A DNA stretch of 64,000 nucleotides from Quercus robur (lineage: Eukaryota > Streptophyta > Magnoliopsida > Fagales > Fagaceae). The notes under the pieces are model-generated. The model made no database searches. It worked only from the letters and a program-made list of their open reading frames with translations, and was not told the origin of the DNA. Shown one piece after another: positions 1 through 10,448 of the stretch. The translations under genes and the position numbers were made by a program. The DNA lies in assembly GCF_932294415.1 (NCBI RefSeq), contig NC_065542.1:45101942-45165941 (forward strand), read 5' to 3'. Each line of letters begins with the position of its first letter. The stretch's first letter is position 1.

Positions 1-31
1 TACATCATCTATTTTGCATGAAATTCAGTTT

Positions 32-440
32 AATTTGCAATTTTTAATTAATTAATTTTAGTTTTATAACTTTTACTTAATATAGTCTTTTTGTCTAATT
101 CCATCACATTGTGTTGTAAGGTGTCCTAAAAATGTTGTTTTGAATTTTTTTTTTTTTAAATGCTAAAATTGCATCAGTTGAAGACTTGTAACGGTGGATC
201 TACCATGCAATGGTGAATCAATGGGCGAGATTAAAATGCAATTTTTTAATTAATTAATTTCAGTTTTATAACTTTTACTTAATATAGTCTTTTTGTCTAA
301 TTCCATCACATTGTGTTGTTAGGTGTCCTAAAAAAGTTGTTTTGAAAATTTTTATAAAAAAAAAATGCTAAAATTACATCATTTGAAGACTTGTAATGGT
401 GGATCTAGAGCCATGCAATAGTGAATCAATGGGCAAGATT
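32..440. repeat. 202-bp tandem duplication, two copies
   Basis: Two adjacent copies share a TTAATTAATTAA start, a block reading TAGTCTTTTTGTCTAATTCC and an end reading GTGAATCAATGGGC. Matching bases are offset by about 202. The copies differ by a few substitutions and small insertions. No coding potential was seen, nor any terminal repeats that would make it a transposon. Confidence 0.8.
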
Positions 441-679
441 AAAAGTTAAAATTTTCACTTTTAATCTCAATTAAAAGATTAGAAATTTTTTAACCTTTCA
501 ACTTTTTTATTTTAAAACCTTTACATCTCACAATTTCATGGTAATTACACCATAAAATAATTGCATGGAATCCAAAATTATGAATCCCTTAACAACAACC
601 CCTTCAACAAAGAGGATAGAAAAATCTACATCGAAAACAAATAAAAGTTAAAGAATAATACTGATGCCACAAAAAATGG

Positions 680-706
680 CACAACTCGCCTATATGGCGA
701 GTTGTG
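680..706. repeat. Perfect 11-bp inverted repeat (hairpin)
   Basis: CACAACTCGCC at 680-690 is followed by TATAT and then its exact reverse complement at 696-706. It lies in otherwise gene-free AT-rich DNA and may be a subterminal palindrome of an unrecognised MITE. The type resembles the palindromes in the element at 40258-40895, though the sequences differ. Confidence 0.7.
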
Positions 707-1508
707 AGTAATAGAAGTATGTCTTCATATTGATTCACCATAACACTTCATGGACGAATTGTAACACAAGTTGTGTTATTTTATGTAACGCCAGCATTAC
801 TCAAAGTTAAAACTTAAAATACCCCAAAAAATAAAAGTTAGATAATGTTTGCACTTTTATTGATCATCAAAGATAAGAGGGGAGGGAAATGATATAACGA
901 AAACTTGAGGGAGTTTCTATATAAAACACTTTTAAGAATTTTGGAACATGTGGTATTAGATAAACTTAAATAAAAAAGTGAATGGTGATACGAATGAATA
1001 ACTTCCAATAACGAGAAAGTAGTTTGACTTTCAAAATCAACATGTCGGGGGTCAGGTGCCGTGCCTGAACTTTTTTCCCAGTGGGCTCCACTCTTTAAAT
1101 TATTAAAATCTTTTGATTTGCGTCTGTCGTCTTCTCTTCTTAGCCTATTTATAAATTATAATCTTATAGTTAGTTCTGGACCGTTGGATCTGCATTTATG
1201 GCACGTGTAACGTGGGTGTTTAACATTATGACATTAATAGGAAAATCAGATAGTGACATATGTGAATCGTATGCATTGAAGCATATATAGGGACACACAA
1301 TTTGATTATTTCACTGTCAATTCTAGTGCGTTTCTTACACGCTTTAATGTCTGATTGCATTTTTTTAGAAACTTTTATGGATAAAAATAATTATTAATTT
1401 TTTTTTACACTTCTTATATTTCTTAATAAAAGTAATATTATTTTTTTTAATTATCAATTAATAAATGTCTTAAGGGTACCCGTTAATATGAGTCTTTTTA
1501 GAGAAGGA

Positions 1509-1771
1509 CTTCCTCCGTCCCACTTTATTTGTCCTGTTTGAAAAGTCAAAAATTTTAAAGAAACATCATTTATTGTCTTGTCTACCTTTTAAAAATGTAT
1601 AAGTTTTCAAAACTACCCTTAAATAAATTTATCAAAAAATTGAATTAGTAAATTAATTGGGGTATAATAGGAACATTGGCATATTAATGACTTTTATTTT
1701 TAGAAATAGGACAACATTTTGGGACATCCTAAAATGGAATAGAGGACAAACAAAGTGGGACGGAGGGAGTA
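1509..1771. mobile_element. Stowaway-like MITE (CTCCCTCCGTCCCAC termini)
   Basis: The left end reads CTTCCTCCGTCCCACTTTAT and the right end reads AAGTGGGACGGAGGGAGTA, so the termini are inverted repeats of the plant Stowaway/mariner type. Length is about 260 bp with no coding capacity. A TA target duplication is visible only on the right, so the left edge has probably mutated. Confidence 0.65.
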
Positions 1772-1927
1772 TTACATCTACATTATTGTTTAAAACAAAT
1801 CTTAAGTGTAAGTTGTTATTAGCTGTTATTGATTGGCAAAATAGTAAATTCAATGGTAGACCTACAATAGAATTAATAACAACTTGTCACCTATAATTTG
1901 TTATGAAAATATAGTGAAAGTATTATA

Positions 1928-2190
1928 TCTCTTATGGGGCTTCCAAATTGTTTAAGCTGTGGACTCTAAGTCTTGGATATTCCAAAATATCTCTTCCTTG
2001 CTCACTTTCAAGTCAGTTAAAGAAGACAATTTCGTAAAATAAAAGCTCACATTTTAAAACCTCCCACTTATCTCATATTCTCAGCAATTTACAATCTCCT
2101 TATCTTTGAAATTTAAACAGACGCGCCTTCTATATAATTTAATGATTACAAAACATAGAGGGTTTGTTATATGTGTGTATATTATTATCA
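1928..2190 (+). repeat. Inverted-repeat arm A (partner 3790-4052)
   Basis: This block (GGGGCTTCCAAATTGTTTAA ... TTATCATGTTATAATA) reappears in reverse complement at 3790-4052 with few changes. Its distal half (from ACAATCTCCTTATCTTT) reappears directly at about 4628-4745. It is noncoding and part of a nest of foldbacks at about 1.9-5.2 kb. Confidence 0.8.
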
Positions 2191-2279
2191 TGTTATAATA
2201 ACCTTTTATTATAAAGTTAGTGATTGTTCAATAATTTGATTGGTTAAATAGACACTTAGTGTATTATTTATATTCCTTC

Positions 2280-2510
2280 CCCATGTGTGTGTTAAAAATA
2301 CATAGTATTCTCAAAATAAAAAATAATGGATTAATCTCACATTGGAAAATGAGTGTGAGTTAAAGAGGTTTAAAGTTTGTGTTGTGTATTCAAGAGTTAG
2401 ATCATTTTGAATATACACCACTATCAATTTCTTTAAGACCTTCTCCTCTCTCCCCTTGTGTGTGTGTGTTAAAAATACTTAGTATTCTAAAAAAATGTAT
2501 TATTTATATA
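2280..2510. repeat. Insert inside the left hAT-MITE relic
   Basis: About 230 bp interrupts a sequence that is continuous in the sister copy at about 4795-4820 (CACTTAGTGTATTATTTATA). The insert starts and ends with GTGTGTGTTAAAAATAC-type sequence, and TTAGTGTATTATTTATAT flanks it in similar form on both sides. It looks like a small insertion with internal direct repeats; the class is unknown. Confidence 0.45.
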
Positions 2511-2559
2511 TGGACAAGTGTAACTATGTGGGTCAATAATTAATATGGTGCAAGTGAGT

Positions 2560-2887
2560 TGAGTTTTGTCATTTAGTTTAAAATATGTTCATAAAAACGA
2601 TGAGAAATAGATAATGGAAATTGCATAAAAATAATAAAGATAACTTAACAAAATAAAATTGTCACACTTACTCACATTGACAATAGATTTTGATAGCTGA
2701 TAATAAACTATTATGTGACGATTTTAAATTACGAAAACTCATAGAATGAAATTGTAAAACTTCAAGTTTTTGCAGTTTTTTTTTGGGTCAATAACTCAAT
2801 ATATTCAAATTATCTTTTTATTAAATTTTGTTTAATATAAGTTTTTTAATGACCTCCCTTGAAAAATATTCCTAAAGCCGCCACTGC
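2560..2887 (-). mobile_element. hAT-type MITE relic, reverse orientation
   Basis: The block (TTTAGTTTAAAATATGTTC ... CCTAAAGCCGCCACTG) matches the reverse complement of the complete element at 44955-45485, including the terminal CAGTGGCGGCT motif. The other end is displaced or decayed. A second relic lies at 4860-5205. Confidence 0.7.
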
Positions 2888-3394
2888 TCCTTATGTCTTA
2901 TCTTTTTTCATATAAATTTAAATAGACACACTCTTTTCTTTTTTTTTCTTTCTTTCTCTAGTACTTGAATCATTGCAATAGTATCACCTTTAAATATAAT
3001 CTCCCTTGATCCAATTTCCACTGCAAACCAAATAGCTTTGCAACATACCAACGCCTCAACTTCTTCTACTAATTGAGGCAAAGGGATGCAAATAGAAAGA
3101 TCTCTTATTCAATAACAAGAGATTTTATTAGTTGAGGTATCTGGAACCCACATCTTTAATTATTAATTAATAGATGAGGTTGAGGAAATGGTATTTATAA
3201 TATTATTAATTGATAGATGAAATTAGAGTATAAAACTTCCGAATCACACTATTTTAACTACCTCAATATAAACAATAGTCGTCAAATTGTTTAAACCCTA
3301 TTCAAGAAATTCATTGTGCACAATGTATAAATTTTTTATTTTATTTTTTATAATTCGATGGTAGAATGGGTATGAAGGATTTTAACCTTAGACA

Positions 3395-3805
3395 ACTTTG
3401 TTGGAAACATCAAGAAGTGGCAATTGAGTTATAAAACTCTTAACCACAATATATAGATTTTTCAATTACATTGAATGTAAAACTTAAATTTAGTTCAATA
3501 ATTCCCCAGATGTTGTATTTTACAATTAATTCATTTATGTGGTTATATTGACTAATACAACACAAAACAAAAGGTTATATCTTCCTTCAATTACAATAAA
3601 TTCAAATACATGACTCATTAGGCAATGTAATAGCACGGTTAATTTAATTAAAAAAATTGAAATATTGCAAGTAATGAACTTAGTTAATTTCAAATAGGAT
3701 TTTACTCCATATTTGTTTAGAAGAAAGTTCATTCAACTAACTAGATGATAATTCAAAAGACCATCCACTTATGCATGTGAATGACCTTATATGTTATAAT
3801 AATAT
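3395..3805 (+). repeat. Long inverted-repeat arm B (partner 4235-4625)
   Basis: About 410 bp here is the reverse complement of 4235-4625 (for example GAATGACCTTATAT against ATATAAGGTCATTC), separated by about 430 bp. Arm A's partner (3790-4052) lies in the loop. Transcribed RNA would fold into a long hairpin. No protein is encoded. Confidence 0.8.
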
Positions 3806-4234
3806 ACACACATGTAATAAACCCTCTATATTTTGTGATTATTAAATTATATAGAAGGCGCGTTTGTTTAAATTTCAAAGATAAGGAGATTGTAAACTGC
3901 TGAGAACGTGAGATAAGTGGGAGGTTTTAAAATGTGAGCTTTTATTTTACGAATTTGTCTCCTTTAACTAACTTGAAAGTGAGCAAGGAAGAGATATTTT
4001 GGGATATCCAAGACTTAGAGTCCACAGCTTAAACAATTTGGAAGCCCCATAAGTAGTAGTATAAATATAGATACTTAGTTACACTATCTAATAAAATACA
4101 AATATTGTTGTCATTTTTAAAAATAATTAAATTCAATGCATCTAGAGCTTTGAATTTAATTGGAGAACTTAATGTACTGTAATTAAGGTATTATACAAGA
4201 TTTTCCCCTTTGGAACGGAGGAATTTCTTCCAAT

Positions 4235-4625
4235 TTGTTATATAAGGTCATTCACATGCATCGGTGGATAGTCTTTTGAGTTATTATCTAGTTAGTTGAA
4301 TGAACGTTCTTCTAAACTAATATGGAGTAAAAATCCTATCTGAAATTAACTAAGTTCATTACTTGTAGTCTTTCATTTTTTTTTTTTAAATTAACCGTGT
4401 TATTACATTGCCAAATGAGTCATATATTTGAATTTAATTGTAATTGAAGAAAAATATTAGCTTTTGTTTTGTGCTATATTAGTCAATACAACCACATAAA
4501 TGAATTAATTGTAAAATACTACAACTGGGGAATTACTGAACTAAATTTAAGTTTTACATTCAATGTTACTTAAAAATCTATACATTGTGGTCAAAAGTTT
4601 TGTAACTCAATTGACACTTCCTGGT
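4235..4625 (-). repeat. Long inverted-repeat arm B' (partner 3395-3805)
   Basis: This is the second arm of the foldback. It contains a T-run expansion at about 4377-4388 and several small differences from its partner, so the duplication is not recent. Confidence 0.8.
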
Positions 4626-4859
4626 TACAATCTCCTTATCTTTTATCTTTTTTGAAATTCAAACAAACACGCCCTCTATATAATTTAATAATTAGAAAAT
4701 ATAGAAGATTTGTTACACATGTGTATATTGTTATCATGTTATAATAACTTTTTGTTATAAAGTTAGTGATTATTCAAAAATTTGATTGGTTAAATAGACA
4801 CTTAGTGTATTATTTATATATGGACAAGTGTGACTATGTGGGTCAAAAATTAATATATT

Positions 4860-5205
4860 GCAAGTAAGTTGAGCTTTGTCATTTAGTTTAAAATATGTTC
4901 ATAAAAACAATGAGAAAAAGATAATGGAAATTTCATAAAAATAATAAAGATAACTTAACAAAATAAATCGGTTATACTTACCCACATTGACAATAGATAA
5001 TGATAACTAATAATAAACTACTATGTGGCGATTTCAAATTATGAAAACTCATAGAATGAAATTGTAAAACTTCAAGTTTTTGCGATTATTTTTTTTTTTT
5101 GGTCGATTACTCGATATATTCAAATTATCTTTTTATTAAATTTTGTTTAATTTAAGTTTCTTAATGACACCTTGAAAAATATTCTTAGAACCACCATTGC
5201 TCCTC
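4860..5205 (-). mobile_element. Second hAT-type MITE relic, reverse orientation
   Basis: It matches 2560-2887 directly and the complete element 44955-45485 in reverse complement. Its terminal CCGCCACTG has decayed to ACCACCATTG. The two relics and their shared upstream 190 bp show that a MITE-containing segment was duplicated here. Confidence 0.65.
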
Positions 5206-5340
5206 GTGTCTTATCTTTTTTATTTTTTATTATTTTTTTTATCTTACAGAGAAATCTATAGGCATTCTACAAACTCAAATTCACCATAAATTTTCAGTGC
5301 ATGAAAAAAGATGAATGATACTAAACCCAAAAAAAAAAAA

Positions 5341-5379
5341 AGTCTCATCACACGCACATGGCGTGAATGATGAAACTAG
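5341..5379 (+). mobile_element. Possible Helitron-like 3' end
   Basis: A CACGC-ACATG-GCGTG hairpin (5351-5365) is followed by AATGATGAAA and CTAG (5376-5379). Plant Helitrons end in a short GC-rich hairpin followed by CTRR. The terminus resembles the clearer one at 22949-22978, but the next base is C rather than T and no 5' TC end could be placed. Confidence 0.35.
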
Positions 5380-6663
5380 CTTAAATTTAAGTGATTAATC
5401 TAATTTACTACAACTAATAGTGTAACTAAGTTTTAGTAAGTTTTACTATCTAGCTTTTTACATTTTGTCTTAGTTTTTTTATTTTTAATTTAGCAATTTT
5501 CACTAGGTTATTTATTTGAATAGTATTTATAAAAAAAAATATAGATTTTTATAACTTTTATGTTTAATATAAGACAAAAAAGCTAAAAGTTAACTTTTTT
5601 TTTTTTTTGTTTAATAAAAAAAGTTTAAAAGTAAGATTTTTTGGAAAAAAAATGAAGATAAAAAAAAAAAAAAAAACAAAAAAAGCTTTTTGCCTTTTCC
5701 CAAATATATATATTTTATAAATTATATATTTTGAAAAAGGCAAATAAGTAAAACGGAGAAGGCTGCGGTGGCTGCAACGCGCGGGTGGATAACACCAATT
5801 GCATGCGGAAATTCCCCTTAGGTTGCACATGCTGACATGCACATGGCATAGTCGCCGTCCACTTATCGATAAGTGTTCCTTCTTTTTTTCTTTTTTTCTT
5901 TTTTTCTTTTTTTTTTTTTTTTTTTTTAAACTGTGGAAGTGGAATGAATTTCGGAGGAGAAAGAATTTGCGAAGTGGTGGCAGTGCGTATGGTAACTTTA
6001 GGAGAAAGATTCCCCAACATAAAGTTTTGGAGAGATTGGAAACACTAGTGACAACGTGTTCCACCGCCCACGTTAATTAAACCCCCTTTCCTTTCAAACA
6101 TGAACCCCTAGTTTTTAACTTCTCTTGCAAGGGTAACTCTCACACGCAATTATTTTTCCCCTGCCTTTAGAAAAAGTAAAGACTAAAGAGCTTAAACTTT
6201 GGATATTATTATTAAGGACAAATAATTTTACCCTATTAGTGTTATGCCCGTATGATACACGGTTTAATTAAAAATCATATGTAACTTAAATAAAAGATAA
6301 CGACAACTAAGTTTTTATATTTATCTAAAAAATTGATAGAGATGTATAGAAAAAAAAAATCAATAAGAACAATTATAATTTTGTGTTTATCCATAAGGTG
6401 TTTTAAAAAAATAAAAATAAAATTAAAGATTGATATTAGTAGTTGTATACGTGTATTAAATTAACGTTGATATGAACTATTAGTGTGAAACCAAAATTCT
6501 AATCCCCTAGAATGCTAGAACTCATAAATCTCCTATTGCTAATTAAATAAATCACTTAGAAATTATAGATAAATTAATAATAAAAAGATTAGATGAAGAA
6601 TTTTTGGATTGTATTCAAATTGAAATTTTTATCAACTTAGAAATTATAGGAGAAGAGGATAAG

Positions 6664-6708
<45 letters not shown>

Positions 6709-7000
6709 TTATAAATCCAATAAAAACTTTATAGAAAAAATAATTAGATTATTATTTTTCATTTTACAGATAGCTATAATTTACTTACTTATATATCATG
6801 TTTACACATGCATAATAGTTGGTGATCTATATGAGCTAGTTGTGCATGTAATGGAGCTGCAATCTAATGATATTGTATGACTAAGAGTGAGAGCATGTTT
6901 GTGTGAGCACACCTTGGAATAACTTTTAATTTCATGTATGTTTTCTTCTAAAAAAAAAAATCATGTATGCTTGCAAGGGTTACATATATACCGATCTGGT
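5380..7000. other. Gene-poor AT-rich stretch
   Basis: No supported gene. It holds long poly-A and poly-T tracts (about 5590-5680, 5880-5930), a TA microsatellite at 6669-6705 and a locally GC-richer patch at about 5760-5870. The lysine-rich reading frames over the homopolymers are artefacts of composition. Confidence 0.6.
6669..6705. repeat. (TA)n microsatellite
   Basis: About 37 bases of uninterrupted alternating TA. Shorter TA runs occur near 19773, 23982, 27692, 35355, 44150 and 49037. Confidence 0.9.
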
Positions 7001-7234
7001 AATAATGGAAGCTTCATCTTTGAGATAAAGAATTGATGTGATGCTCAAGGAAGCTACCTGAAAAGGTCAAAAGAATCAATAGAGTATAGAAGAAGTGATC
7101 AAGAAGAAAAAGAAAATATATTATGCTCATTGATGGTGTATAATAACACACCAACTCCAAACTCGTCCATTGAGATCGTCCAAGGAAAACAAGGCAAACG
7201 AAGCAAATGTAGATGGATTGCATTATAGTATGCT

Positions 7235-7712
7235 CATCCCCGATGAGGTCATCCGTCCAAAGAAATACCTAGACGACCTTCCTGCATTCTAGACGCCTCT
7301 TTCCATGCAAGATTAGGACGAGCTTCTCACTTAGCCCGGAACACAAAGGTCAAGGTTCATTACCATAGCCAGTTTCCAATGATAGTTATGGAAAACAAGC
7401 ACAAATAAGGTAACTTCCATAGTAGTTATGGAAGTTACCTCCGAGTCTTCCGAATTCCTCAATAATAGGAGAAGTTACTAAACAAGTAACTGTCCCAAAG
7501 TGTGTGCTATATAAGCATTCATCCACGAGAGGGTAAGTCATTCAGACACTTCCACAAAAATTGGAATCCCAAAAATACTAACTTTACCATCAGAGGATTC
7601 TTGGCCAGTCTTCCTCGGTCGCCTCTGATTTTGTGTTTGCTTTTTCAGGACTTTCAAGTGCTCTCTGATCATTGACGCCCGAGACATTCAGCTTACTGAT
7701 TTCATTATATTC
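7235..7712 (+). mobile_element. Probable solo LTR or LTR fragment
   Basis: This compact, less AT-rich block has a promoter-like GTGCTATATAAGC (TATA at about 7510) and ends ...ATTCATCA, as many TAT-lineage gypsy LTRs do. A GACGG/CGTCC flavour and a short inverted repeat around GGTAACTTCCATAGTAGTTA also resemble LTRs. No second LTR, internal region or clean target duplication was found. The left edge may reach about 7030. Confidence 0.4.
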
Positions 7713-8479
7713 ATCACTCATAATATGCACAACTTCTAATTTAATTGAGAAAATATAAATAAAATTTTTGACACTAAGAAAATATAAACTTAGCTATTAA
7801 AAATAATTAATTTTAAACTTGTACAGTTGTACTAACATTTTTCTTAAATTTAAGACCCCTACACCTTTGAAGAGTTTTAGAAGACAACCATATATAGTTT
7901 ATCTATGACATTCAAATATCAATTGTCTACATTTAGAAGTTTATAGACATTAATGTTGTTACTATAAAAATAAAAAAATAAAAAAAAAATAATAAGAAAA
8001 AAAGAAAAAGAAGGCATACCATATATTTCAAAAGAAAGAATTGCATACTCGTATATTATATATAACATATATTTCTAATAATGGCCTCCAAAAATATATC
8101 CAAAAAAATAATATATTTTCTCCCTCTTGCATAAAAACATTTGTTGAAAAATTAATTAAAATATTATCTCTTGATACAATGTGTCAAATCTAAACAATAT
8201 ATTAATCAATATTAGGTTTGCCCATTTTTTCCCACCACCTCTATCTTTTAGTGTATTGGCTTCAGTAATTTTTGTTAGTTATGAAGATAGTAATGTATTA
8301 TGTAGAATCAAATTTTTTGTGTTAGTTATGAAAATAGCAATGCATTATGTAGAATCAAAATTATCTGTTAGTTATTTTTTTTTTGTCAGCAAGATAGTCC
8401 AACCCATGGACGTTGAAGTGCCTTTCTTATATGAAAAAAAAAAAAGAAAAAGAAAAAAAGAGAAATACATACCTCTAAC

Positions 8480-8752
8480 ATTGAATACATGGACAAAGGT
8501 AGGCTATAAGACAAAAGCCTTCATGTCATATTCAGTTCAGAGCCGGGCAAGTTGGATAGTGATTTGGTTGCTGCTGCTGGTAATAACATCGCTTTGGGCG
8601 CCATTGCTGGAGTTATTTTTACAATTGCGCAGTGCCACAATGAGAATCAGGAGGCTAACCTTTGCCACAGCGAGTTTGACCCACGAAAGCACTTGTTCTT
8701 CCCTGTACGTTACAAAAAGATCAATGAAGTTATATCAAATATTCAACATTGA
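8480..8752 (+). pseudogene. Unidentified coding-like fragment
   Basis: The + frame through 8531-8750 reads a plausible peptide: a hydrophobic stretch (NNIALGAIAGVIFTIAQ) followed by a polar Cys/His-containing tail ending in KHLFFPVRYKK. Composition is much more gene-like than the surroundings. No in-frame ATG opens it, and an overlapping 192-aa frame starting at 8181 is open partly by chance. I do not recognise the family. It may be the last exon of a gene or a captured gene piece, 170 bp upstream of the retrotransposon. Confidence 0.3.
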
Positions 8753-8914
8753 AAAATAATATTTTTTTTTTTTAAAAGTACATAATGCATGAATAACTTT
8801 AGGTATTGTTTTGCTACCTGTTTAGAGGGTGAGGAGGAGGGTTTTCAAAAGTGGAAGGGTTGAAAGGAGGCGAGGAATGTATAAAATTTTCTATTTAGGA
8901 ATTATAAGAGAATG

Positions 8915-8919
8915 ATAAT
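8915..8919 (+). repeat. Target-site duplication ATAAT, left
   Basis: ATAAT directly precedes the 5' LTR and is repeated exactly at 19489-19493, directly after the 3' LTR. A 5-bp duplication is normal for Ty3/gypsy integration. Confidence 0.95.
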
Positions 8920-9372
8920 TGAAGATGATAAAATATTGGGCATGATGGGCTTACCTTAATGGGCCTGACGGATTGGGTCTCTTGGGCCTGCGTAAGTATG
9001 GTCCCAGCTTTGAAGGCCCATCACTACTGACGCAGCAAGGGCCCATGGTCCGGTAATGAGAATCCTTGCTCACCACGTTTGGAAGAATTGGGAATAGAGT
9101 CCCACATTGAAAAGATGTGGGAACCAAAAAGGGAAAGTCAACCCCTTATCACTATAAAAGGCGTAATACCCACAGAAATCGAGGTATGCTTTTATGAACC
9201 CTCTCTAACGCACTAAGTAAAACAAAGGAATTCTAACTTGACCGTCGGAGAGCCTTCGGCCGGCACCACACCGGTGCTTCTCTGAAGGATTCTTTGGTTT
9301 GTTTCGTCGTGCAGGTTCGATTCGAGTCGCAAGTACGGTGTGACCCATTGGTGACGGTTTTCGACGTCATCA
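8920..9372 (+). repeat. 5' LTR (453 bp)
   Basis: Begins TGAAGATG and ends CGTCATCA, giving canonical TG...CA ends. It carries a TATA box (ACTATAAAAG, 9151-9160) that should drive the genomic RNA. It matches the 3' LTR along its whole length except A at 9331 against G at 19447. Confidence 0.97.
9151..9160 (+). promoter_or_regulatory. LTR TATA box
   Basis: ACTATAAAAG lies 231 bp into the LTR. The R region probably starts some 25-35 bp downstream. The identical sequence recurs in the 3' LTR at about 19267-19276. Confidence 0.75.
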
Positions 9373-9374
9373 GT

Positions 9375-9392
9375 TGGCGCCGTCTGTGGGAA
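9375..9392 (+). other. Primer-binding site
   Basis: TGGCGCCGTCTGTGGGAA lies three bases after the 5' LTR. This sequence type is common as the minus-strand primer site in plant gypsy elements. I have not assigned the tRNA species. Confidence 0.8.
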
Positions 9393-9434
9393 CGACGACC
9401 GGGTACGGTAACATTTCCTAGATAAAGGAGTTAC

Positions 9435-10445
9435 ATGGTACTCACGCGCTCGATGGCAACCACAAATGACGTCCAAGAAGAAGCTCCTACGACTGCCCTT
9501 GAGAGACAGGTCAAGACGCTCGCCGCAGCTGTGGAGCGCCTCACCAAACAAAACCACGACCTGACGGAACAGCTGAATCAAAAGAGTGCAGCCGTGAATA
9601 GCCAAGGAGAAGATCAAGAAGGGAACAGTGAGGAAAGGAGAAATAATGACGGACCACAGGAGAGTAACGCCCCGAGCAAACAAGTGCGACGGGACGCTAG
9701 CATCCCCTCAGTGACGGACACAGCTCCACAACCCATCATCGCAGAGATGCAGGCGATGAAGGAACAGATGGAAGTCCTGATGAACGCTCTCAAGGGGCGA
9801 GTGTCCAGCGATCTTGACGACCTTGTCAACCGGACTGACTCGCCATTTACGGCGTCCGTCAACTCCTTCCCCCTGCCGAGTAAGTTCCGCATGCCGAGCA
9901 TGGACAGTTATGACGGAGTCAAGGACCCCCTCGATCACCTAGAGACCTTCAAGACCCTGATGCACCTCCAGGGAGTGGCGGACGCAATTATGTGTAGGGC
10001 ATTCCCTACAACCCTGAAGGGCGCGGCAAGGATTTGGTTCAGCCGGCTGACACCAAACTCCATCGGCACCTTCAGGGAGCTGAGCGCTCAGTTCACTACA
10101 CACTTCATTGGAGGACATCGGTACAAGAAATCCACGGCTTGTCTGATGAACATCAAGCAGAGAGAGGAGGAGACGTTACGAGCCTACATATCACGCTTCA
10201 ATAAAGAAGCGCTCACGATCGACGAAGCCGACGACAAGATATTGGTGGCAGCATTCACGAACGGGCTGAAGGGGGGTAAGTTTTTGTTCTCCCTATACAA
10301 AAACGACCCAAAGACCATGTCAGAGGTGCTTTACAGGGCCACCAAGTACATGAACGCTGAAGACGCATTGTTAGCCCGAGAAGACAGACCCAAGAAAAGG
10401 GACAGACAAGAGGACCCCCGACAGGACCAGGGGCGAAAGAGATGA
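9435..10445 (+). CDS. Retrotransposon Gag (capsid part), 336 aa
   Basis: Forms the virus-like particle core of the element. The N-terminus has a coiled-coil-like stretch (residues about 15-50, ALERQVKTLAAAVERL). The central Retrotrans_gag domain spans roughly residues 140-280, with GAARIWFSRLTPNSIGTF inside it. The C-terminus is basic. The ATG at 9435 is the first in the leader, 62 nt after the LTR, with a second in-frame ATG at 9456. The reading frame is closed by TGA at 10443-10445, and the same frame reopens immediately as the pol ORF. The nucleic-acid-binding Cys/His motif lies after the stop, so this product alone lacks it. Confidence 0.93.
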   Translation: MVLTRSMATTNDVQEEAPTTALERQVKTLAAAVERLTKQNHDLTEQLNQKSAAVNSQGEDQEGNSEERRNNDGPQESNAPSKQVRRDASIPSVTDTAPQPIIAEMQAMKEQMEVLMNALKGRVSSDLDDLVNRTDSPFTASVNSFPLPSKFRMPSMDSYDGVKDPLDHLETFKTLMHLQGVADAIMCRAFPTTLKGAARIWFSRLTPNSIGTFRELSAQFTTHFIGGHRYKKSTACLMNIKQREEETLRAYISRFNKEALTIDEADDKILVAAFTNGLKGGKFLFSLYKNDPKTMSEVLYRATKYMNAEDALLAREDRPKKRDRQEDPRQDQGRKR

Positions 10446-10448
10446 CGG
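10443..10448 (+). promoter_or_regulatory. In-frame UGA-CGG between gag and pol
   Basis: TGA at 10443-10445 is followed directly by CGG and then ATG (10449), with gag and pol in the same frame. UGA-CGG is the context of type II stop-codon readthrough known from several plant RNA viruses. Here it would place Gag and Gag-Pol in a fixed ratio. A plain CGA-to-TGA mutation at a methylated CpG is the main alternative. Confidence 0.5.

Noticed and set aside
5564..6064. 166-aa minus frame and its neighbours with poly-Lys/Phe
   Set aside because: Open only because of long A/T homopolymers; no domain or codon pattern.
8181..8759. 192-aa + strand ORF
   Set aside because: Low-complexity start and biased composition; only the last 270 bp look coding, and more so in another frame.
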